Under the pieces are notes generated by a model, which saw only the letters and a program-made list of their open reading frames with translations, did no database searches and was not told the origin of the DNA. 54,112 bases of DNA from a virus, in IMG/VR virus record IMGVR_UViG_3300002131_000051, positions 1 through 54,112 of that record. One strand, given 5' to 3'. Shown in pieces: positions 26,913-35,700 of this stretch. Each line of letters starts with the position of its first letter. Positions within the stretch are counted from its first letter, which is position 1. Both the position numbers and the translations under genes were made by a program.

Positions 26913-27724
26913 TAGCAGGCATTGCAGGTTTAGTTATACAGGCAGGGACAACTGCTGTATCGTTTGCTCAGGCAAATAAAGAGAAAAATAAACAGCTCGA
27001 ATTCCAGAATGAAGCGGATAAGGCACTAGCCGAGGCTAGAAAAGCTTTGCAGGTAAACTATGCGGAGCAGATGTCAATCAAGAAAGAGCCGTACAATGCA
27101 GAGAGAATGGCTCTACTTGCTCAAGGAGCTATGATTACTCAGGCTGCTGCTGAGAGCGATAGAGGAGCTGCCTCTGCTGCTGGTCAAATATATGCAGGTC
27201 AACAGATGGGTCAGGCTAACATAGCTGAGAGACAATCAAATGATTTAACTAATATTGAGAATGCAATTCTTGAAGAAGACTCAAGACTAAGAGATATAAA
27301 TGTCGGGCTTGACACAATGGAGATTCAAGGAAATCAACAGGCTGCTGCTGATGCGAGATTTGCTTCTCAGCAAGCACTGCAGGCAGGTATCCAAGGTGTG
27401 GCAAATACAACTCAGCAAGCAATAGCAATGCCAAGCCTATATCCTAAATCAAAATCTAAGGTAGTAACAGGTGTTGTTGGTGCAGGTGAAGCAGCACCTC
27501 AACAAGGTAAAGCAGCAGGTCAAGGTATGCCAAATCCATATATATCAAGCAATTCAGTATTTGATTTGTATTCTAACCCATTTTCAGTAAACAATTCAGT
27601 ATTTGCTCCTCCAAGTGCTCCGAATCCATACGCAGTAAACAATCCAGCAACTCCAGGTATGCCGAATCCATACGCAGTAAACAATTCAATATTTGATTTG
27701 TATTCTAACCCATTTTCAATATAG
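26900..27724 (+). CDS. Internal virion protein, gp14-like
   Basis: 274 residues. The N-terminus (MAGLIAGIAGLVIQAGTTAVSFA) is hydrophobic and small-residue-rich; a long Ala/Gln-rich helix follows (25-180). This is the layout of podovirus ejection proteins such as T7 gp14. The C-terminal 75 residues hold repeats: MPNPY...NSVFDLYSNPFS twice and NPYAVNN twice, which could be docking motifs. It is flanked by two larger internal-virion-like genes. The ejection role is inferred from composition and context. Confidence 0.6.
   Translation: MAGLIAGIAGLVIQAGTTAVSFAQANKEKNKQLEFQNEADKALAEARKALQVNYAEQMSIKKEPYNAERMALLAQGAMITQAAAESDRGAASAAGQIYAGQQMGQANIAERQSNDLTNIENAILEEDSRLRDINVGLDTMEIQGNQQAAADARFASQQALQAGIQGVANTTQQAIAMPSLYPKSKSKVVTGVVGAGEAAPQQGKAAGQGMPNPYISSNSVFDLYSNPFSVNNSVFAPPSAPNPYAVNNPATPGMPNPYAVNNSIFDLYSNPFSI
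27551..27721 (+). repeat. Direct repeats encoding VFDLYSNPFS
   Basis: A 39-base unit at 27551-27589 recurs at 27683-27721 with two or three changes. A second 24-base unit encoding NPYAVNN occurs at 27620-27643 and 27662-27685. All lie in the 3' end of one gene and arose by local duplication. Confidence 0.85.
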
Positions 27725-27731
27725 TTAACAC

Positions 27732-29669
27732 ATGGCAACAAAGATAGGATATGTAGGCAGAGATGCTTCTGAACAGATAAACTGGGCAGAGGTTGGGTCA
27801 AACTTCTCAGGAATTCTTAAAGAAGAGGCTCGTGTACGTGAGGAGAAGAAGGCTGAGATAGATAGGGCTACTCGTGAAGCGATGAACTCTTATAAGAACA
27901 CAGTAACAGGTGACTCTGGAAATATGAACACCTGGGCATTAAAGGGGGGCGATGGTGCTCAACAACAGCTTTTAATGGCGAATTCTTTACTAAAGAGTGG
28001 TCAGCTGAAGCCAAAAGACTACATAACAATGCGCCAAAATTTAACAGATGGATTTGACCAGGCGATGACACTAGCCCAAGAATATCAAAATGAATATGCT
28101 GATAAGATGGAACGATACAAGGCTAATCCAGGCACAGCTGTTGGTCCTGATGGTAAGCCGATTACAGGAGCTCAAAAACTTGAGTCTTTCTTGATGGAGT
28201 CAGCAGAGGGGTTTGGTAATTTCAACAATTCAGAAATTGTAATAAATAATGAGACAGGCAATGTACTAGTTGGATTTAAAGATCCTGCGACAGGTAAAAT
28301 TGAGACTGATCCAAATAAGTTAGTTGGTATAAATAATCTTAGAAATAGAATCAAAGGGAAATTTGATGCTTATGATATGGCATCAGCTGTAACCAAAGCC
28401 AAAGCAGAAGTATTTGGTCAGTTCCAAGCGATTGACGCTAAGTTAGGCACACTATATCAGAAGGGATTAATCACTACTATGAGTGGTGCTGCATTTAGAA
28501 GCGAGTCTAATATTGCAGATATGGTTAAAAAAGGATACATTACTAAGGAAGATGCGAAGTTGATTGGTATGCAAGAAGATACTGAGAACCTTTGGGCAGA
28601 AAGCCAATTATCAAACGTATACAATATTAGTTCTTTATTGACTAATAATTTAGGTGGTTTTGCTTCTAATGGTAAAGAATATACATTTACTTTCGATGCT
28701 AGCGAAGAAGACGAAAATCATATTTTAGTTGATCAAGTTGACGGTAATGTTGTTCCTAATTTCGATAGTGCAATAGGTAAGGCTCATAGGGACAAGGCAA
28801 AAGAAGGTTTAATCACTGTTCTTAGAGGTGCGCTTAATGTCGCTATTGAAGGGCAAGCAATTAGCGGAGCAACTCCTCCTCAGCGTCCACAACAGCAACA
28901 GTGGCAAGCGTTACGAAGTGATGAGAGGAGAGATAAATACTCAGCAGTAGGTGCTTGGGGTAAACTTTATTATGGGAACGAATCAGAACAAATTTCCGCA
29001 ACACAACAAATATTAGGAACGCAAGCCGCACAAAACCAAGGTATATATGATGTAGACATAAAAAGTAAACCTGGTTATGTTATTCTGAAATTTGATGGGA
29101 ATGGAAGTGTACCGAAGGGTAGCAGGTCCGTGCCGATGATAAAAGCTAATGGAGAACCTATTCCTTATAGAGACTTTGTTATATCAGGAAACCAAATACA
29201 CGGAGTAGATAATACTGAGCAGGCATTAGCGGCTTCTGGAGGTAGTGCAAACCAAACTTATTATGAGAAAAAAACAGGACGAGCAATTAGAGAACAGGGT
29301 CAAGGTGGTGAGACATACAGAGATAAAATCATTAAAGAAGTAAATACTCCTAGGTATAAAGGCAGTTTTCAGTATGGAGCATTCAAGGACAAGGAGGTAA
29401 AATACGTTCTACAGAGTATTAATAATCAAGCAGTGAAATTTGGAGGCTCAGTTGCCGCTGTAGAGGGGTCCAAAACTGATTTTGAAGTTACAACGGCATC
29501 AGGAAGAAAAATTATATATAGTGTAAATAATAGAGATAACAAATCAGCTCAAGAAACAAGAGATAGTTTCTTAAATGAATTAGCTACAGATATGTCTTTA
29601 ACAATAGCGGAGCAAAAGTTTCGTCAATTCAATCTGAGTAGCGGTGGCAATAGCATGGCACCTCATTAA
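27732..29669 (+). CDS. Internal virion/ejection protein
   Basis: 645 residues, mainly helical in the first 330 with charged repeats (KEEARVREEKKAEIDRATRE), then a mixed region with a Gln-rich linker near 383-390 (PQRPQQQQWQ) and a beta-rich C-terminal part (FQYGAFKDKEVKYVL...). It starts 7 bases after the preceding ejection-like gene. No lysozyme or transglycosylase motif was seen. The position between the gp14-like gene and the giant polyvalent gene suggests packaged or injected cargo. Confidence 0.55.
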   Translation: MATKIGYVGRDASEQINWAEVGSNFSGILKEEARVREEKKAEIDRATREAMNSYKNTVTGDSGNMNTWALKGGDGAQQQLLMANSLLKSGQLKPKDYITMRQNLTDGFDQAMTLAQEYQNEYADKMERYKANPGTAVGPDGKPITGAQKLESFLMESAEGFGNFNNSEIVINNETGNVLVGFKDPATGKIETDPNKLVGINNLRNRIKGKFDAYDMASAVTKAKAEVFGQFQAIDAKLGTLYQKGLITTMSGAAFRSESNIADMVKKGYITKEDAKLIGMQEDTENLWAESQLSNVYNISSLLTNNLGGFASNGKEYTFTFDASEEDENHILVDQVDGNVVPNFDSAIGKAHRDKAKEGLITVLRGALNVAIEGQAISGATPPQRPQQQQWQALRSDERRDKYSAVGAWGKLYYGNESEQISATQQILGTQAAQNQGIYDVDIKSKPGYVILKFDGNGSVPKGSRSVPMIKANGEPIPYRDFVISGNQIHGVDNTEQALAASGGSANQTYYEKKTGRAIREQGQGGETYRDKIIKEVNTPRYKGSFQYGAFKDKEVKYVLQSINNQAVKFGGSVAAVEGSKTDFEVTTASGRKIIYSVNNRDNKSAQETRDSFLNELATDMSLTIAEQKFRQFNLSSGGNSMAPH

Positions 29670-29703
29670 ATGGCACACAAAAAAAATTAAATAATAAAAA
29701 GTA

Positions 29704-32700
29704 ATGAACGAAGAAGCATTAAATACACTATATTCTTTGGCAAAAGAAGAAGGTTACTCAAAATCATTTGATGAATTCAAATTGTTAATGTCATCGAATA
29801 ATGAGGCTATTAATACTATGTATAACGTATCTAAAAATAATGGGTACACTAAAACAATAGATGATTTTAAAGTATTAGTTGGTAATAAAAAACAACAAGC
29901 TGATTCTAATCCTGTAAAAAAAAAAGGTTCTACGAAGCCTTCATCGCAGGCTACAAAGCCTTCAAAGAATCCTTGGACAGATCAAGACCTTACAGGGGGT
30001 AATGATCCGAAGCAGAAAACAACCTTTACAGCTCCTTTAAAGCGTGAATCTCAAAATGTAACCCCAAAGGATCCATATAGCAGCAATGAAAGCGATTGGA
30101 AACAAAAAACAACCTTTACAGCTCCTTTAAAGTATGATCCTGAAAAGGAGAGAGCTGATGCTGATGCAAAATATTTTGCTGAGAACCCACCGCCAATGAC
30201 TTTGGATCAACTAAAAGCAAAGCAGGCAGCGGAAATGCCTAATGGAGATCCCTATGCTGGGACTATACTAGCAGGAAATATTTCAGACCAATTTGAAAAA
30301 TCTCAAAAAGAAATTAATAGTGATTTAATTGAGAAGAATGAAGAGTTTGTAGTGCCTAAGTTGCAGTATGAATATGGTCAGTACGGTTTTAAGTTTGAGC
30401 AAACTGGCATGGGTGATGCTATGACTGTAACAGCTCAAAATAAAAAAGTTCTATATGTTGACCTTGATCCTTGGTCGGGGTCGAGTTCAAAAGAATCAGC
30501 TAATGAATTAAAAAAATTCCTAAGAGAAAATAAAACAACTGATGGTGCAAATAAGGCTAAACAAAGAGTTCAGAGTCAAGATGAAGTCTTAAGGGCTGTC
30601 AGGGTATTGAATGATCAAGTAAAATATTTTGAAGATCGGGTGGAGAAATTTTCAATATTAAAATCCAAATACGAAAAACAATATGAGGATGAGTTTAAAG
30701 GTGTGCCTCCTAGCGAAATACAAAACAACCCTGAATTATTAGATAAGCTCAACGTATGGAGTGCTGAGTATCAAAAAATCATTGATAAGGGAAATAATCT
30801 TAATAATATAGATAAAACTTTAAGATACAAGGGAGCGAAACTTGATAGGCTTACAGGTGAATACGCAAGGATGCAATCAAAACAAGGCACACTTTTTCAA
30901 GGAATGACGAAGGAATTCATGAAGAACTTTGCTGGCTCTTCGGCAGAGATGGCAAGTGAGACTATAGATTTGGTGACTTATGGGAGTGGTCTAATGGGAG
31001 CACCAGCTGGGATGAGTAAGGAAGAGTACAAGAGAGAACTTATTCGTGTAGCTAAAGAGGAAAACTTAATACCAGAAAAATATAAAGGCAAGGGGCTAAA
31101 CGGCTATTCGTTAGAAAAAATTACTTCCATACTTGGCGGAGATACCAATGATGCCTATTCCATAACAAAATCACTCAAGGATAGGGCGTTAATGATGGCA
31201 AAGGATATGTTTGGATCACCATCTGTGCAGGATTTCATAAACTTAGATTCAGAAAAAACTGCATTTGACATAGCTAATTCAAAGGTATTAGACTTAGTCA
31301 GAAAATCAATAAAATATAACAAAAATTATAAAGACGCAGTAGAAGGAAGACAAAGAAACAGGTACTCTTATACCGCAGACAAAACAGATGTTTCTTTGGG
31401 TATTGTCGATGTTACGAGAACAGCATTAGCTGATAGATTTATGGATACTTTTTCTGATAGCGATATTTCTGAGGCATATTTAAGCCTACAACAAGAAAGC
31501 ACATGGAGCAGAGCCTTATTAGGTATTTCTGGGTCATTACCATCTATGATTGGAGGTCCTGGAGCAGTAGGTGGTCTCGTTAGAAAAGCTAAACTATTTA
31601 CAAGCACAGCTAGCGCAATGGACAAAGAGATGGCTGATAATCCAGAATTTGACGATGTGCCTGAAAGTGAAAAGTATCTGATTAAGGTCCCAGTGGCGTT
31701 AGCTGTTAGTAGACTTGAAGATATTGGATTCAGAAATGTTATATCACAAAAGGGTCTTTTAAACAAGTACCTAGCAAAAGCAATAGGTAAGTCTACAGCC
31801 ACAACAACGGCAAAAACTTTTTCTGAATTTATAGCGCAGGATGTGAAGAGTTCATTTGCTAGAGGAGCACTTACAATTACAGCCGCAGGACTAGCTGAGT
31901 TTGAGACTGGAGTCGAGCAAGAGCTTACTGAAAGTTTCTTAAAAGAACTTTATAATGATGTGAAGGGCAAGGATATGTTTGAAACGCCTAACACACTTAC
32001 TGAATGGTTCAGTGATGCGTTGATGGCAGGTGTTGACGAGATGATTGGTGGATTTATAATGGGAGTTCCAGGTGCTGTAAAAAACGCTATAACAAAACAA
32101 AAGACTAATACTCTTCCAGATGGTGTATTTGAAACATTTGAGGCAATCAGAAATGATCCTAACTTTATTGAGATGCACGAGGCTAAATTAAACATTCAAG
32201 TTGATGAAGGTGAAATTACAAGAGAAGAGGCAGATTCGGAATTAGAAATAACAAAAAAACTTATAGGTCAATCAAGATCCATACCAACTGACTATACTAC
32301 TGATCAAAGAAAGAGGGCTTTAGCAATAATATACGAGAGAGACAATTTAATGGATGATATAAAAGTATCTGATCCAAAGCTTGTTACAAAAAAGCAGGCT
32401 CGTGTTGATCAATTAAATAATCAATTAGAAAGTATTATAGATGAACCTAAAACAGCACCACAAACTAGTGAGGTTGATATAGAAGCGAAATATGATAAAA
32501 TAATAGAAGATGAGGGTTTAAATATTTTAGCACCTATCTCTATTGATGAAGAGGGTTTGTCAAGTCAAGAAATACAAGATGTTAAGAAAAAACAAGAAGA
32601 ACAAATACAACGAGATAAAAGACTTGAAGAATTAGAAAAATTAAAACAAGCAGAACTAGCTGCTTTAGCACCAACATCACGAGCTGGTATAAATGAAGAA

Positions 32701-35700
32701 AACTCATCAAATTTTGCTAACCTTACAGAGGATGCAGATGGTAATTTTGTATTCTTCCATAGAGGGAAAAAAGGATACGATAAAGTAAAGAAGTCATCGG
32801 GAACAACTAAAGGATCTAAGGGTGAATCGATTGCTCTAGGTAAGATTGGTGGGGCTGCTATGTACTATACGGACCAGAATGACTCAGAACAAATGGTTAC
32901 TGGTAACGCTCAGTATTCAGTAAAAGTAGCTAAGGATAAAGTATACGATGCTAATTCTGATCCTTTAGGATTCAGAGAAGAAGCCAAGGCTATGCATGAG
33001 GAAGAATTCCCAGGGCAGTCATTTGATAGTAATACTGAGTTAGCATACATAACTAAGGTTGCTGGGAATAATGGTTTTGAAATGGTTGTCGGTCAATGGG
33101 GTGGTAAAACTAGGGCTCAAACGACATCTGAGTTAGCACCTAATGATAGTCGTGAGTTTGATGGTGACGTAATGACGAAAGACTTCTCTGAGAAGTATAT
33201 AGGCAATAGAGATAAGGGATACGAGGCTGTAATTCCAAAGTCAAAATTCACTAATCTAAAGGCTTTATATGATAAAATAAATGACATCAGAAACAAAGAA
33301 GCCTTGAAAGGCATGAAGGGTAGATATGATGAATTGTATAAATTAAACTCAAGCTTTGACAAGTATACGCAAGAAGAAATTACTGAGCTTATAGATAAAT
33401 CAGACTTATCTCAAGAAATAAAAGATGAGTATAAAGCCATAATATCTGAACCTACTAAAACAAGGTCTACATATAAGGGTAAGACTGGTACTGTAAAGGT
33501 TGACAATATTCCGAAGGGTACGTTTTTGAACATTGGTTTAGAGATAAAAGGGGAAAAAGGATTAACGGAAGCTGATATTGTTGCTGCATTACCGAGTGAT
33601 GTTAAAATACTCAATAAAGCGGAGATTAAAAAAGAAGGTGGCAAGGTTGATGAAGATACAATGTCATTAGAAATCTCAAGAGAACTGACTGATTATGAGA
33701 TGGCTAGGCTGAGAGAGAGCACTAAGCAGGATGGTATACCTCAGATATCAAATGGTTTTGGTACAATGTACGGCAATATGTCGGCTATATCTATATGGGG
33801 TGATTTTGCACCTAAGCACTTCATAATGCCTGACGGCAGAAAAGCTAGTGAATTTAAAGGAACAAAAGCAAAAGTATCTAAAAAGTTAGATAAGGAAACT
33901 AAACAAGAAGCATCAGATATAGCCAGCTTTTTTGGTGATGATGTTAGTGAAAACATAACCATAAATACAAAAAATAAAGGTGACCTTTCCCCAGCACAAC
34001 AACGAAATAGAGAATTAATTATATCTATTGCAACCAAAGCTGCTAAAGCTGTTAAGAAGTTACTACCAGATTTAAAGATAGTCATGCATGATAGCAATGA
34101 TGAGTATGTTAAATATGCAGGAGCAGAAGGAAGGGGAGCATATATCTATAATGGCAATGAAAAGGTTATACATATAAATCTTACAAATGCAACTAAGTCA
34201 ACTGTTGCGCACGAAATATTTCACGCTGTACTTCTTGACAGAGTGAAGAATGATGAGAATCTAGCAATGGCGATATCCAAAAAAATGGTTGGATCAGTTA
34301 GGAAAGCACTGCCTAAAAACAGCAAGTTAGGATTGGCGATTGATAAATTTGCAGAAAAGTATATTAACGAACAAGGTGAACTTCAGAATGAAGAAAGATT
34401 GGCTGAGTTAATTGGATTATTATCATCAAATGAGTATGGATATAGAACATTAGATAAGCCATCAAAAAATGTAATCATAGAATTCTTTAAGTCATTAGCC
34501 AAAAAACTTGGCGTAAATCTAGGAGAGAGCTTCGGGAAAAAGGATGATAGTGTTATTGACTTGATCAATACATTATCAACTAAAGTTTATTCAGGTGAAA
34601 CAATAACTGAGCAAGATGTTGAGATATTAAACGTGGAGCAAGGAGGACTTGTAGAGGGCGCAGATGGCATAATACCTAATGACATAAATGATGATGGTCC
34701 AACCATTAATTTCTCATCAAGACAGCAAAAGTCTGTTAGCGAAGTTATTACTGAAGCGAGACAGAACAACTTTAGAGATGTTGCGATTAGAGACTATTTA
34801 ATTAGACTTAAAGGGTTTAACGCAAAAGATGTTGATAGTGCCTTGAGCATAAATATAAATCTATTTGATGAACTGCCAAATAGCTTTAAGAATATAGATG
34901 GAGGTGCTGTATCTGGAGCTAAACTATTCAAAAGAGTTATTGATTTCAAAGCTAAATTGATAGCTAGTAATAATTCAAATACTAGATTGACAGCAATTGA
35001 GTTGGACGAAAAGGTAAAAGAATTTGCAAAAAAACAAAAGGAAACATATAAAAATCCAACTCAGATAAATAATGATGTAAGGGTGTTTAAGGGTGAACTT
35101 TTAGATAAAAATTCAAAATCAAAAACTCCACTTAATACTAAGGAAATAAATGAAAAGGTAAGAGATTTTAGAGATAAAGCAAATGAATCTAATAAACAAC
35201 TAAAAGATAAGGCTGCTGACAACATCGATAAGTACCTAAAGAAAGAACTTGGTATAAATAATTCAAAGTCTGCACTTCTATCTAATCAAGATATAATAGA
35301 TAAGACTATTGAGTTCCTTGAAAAACAACCAGAATATATTAATGAAAGTAACACTTATACAGTTGGAAGTAAAAAGAAAGGTACAAAACAGACCTTAAAC
35401 AGAAAAGGACTATCTACTCAGCAGGCAAAAATGCTAAGTGATCTTCAGAAGTCTTCCGACATTAGACCATCAAAAAACATGGCTAAGAAGATAAGAGATG
35501 CTAGAAGATTAATAATTGGTGTGGCTAAAGGAAAGAGAGACTTGTTGGCTATTAAGCGTGAACTTAGAAACTTTATTAGAAAGACAATTGATACCAATGA
35601 GTATTCCAAGAAAGACGTAATGGATATGGTTAGGTCCATTGAAATTGCTAATCAAGATAATATTGATAATATATATAACGAAGTACTAGAATTTTCAACT

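Noticed and set aside
29670-29687. Tiny ORF ATGGCACAC... right after an internal virion gene
   Set aside because: Only six codons, no support.
31368-31802. Minus-strand ORF of 144 codons
   Set aside because: Antisense to the giant polyvalent gene, low-complexity hydrophobic product, no promoter or RBS; a coding shadow.
33741-34097. Minus-strand ORF of 118 codons
   Set aside because: Antisense shadow inside the polyvalent gene.
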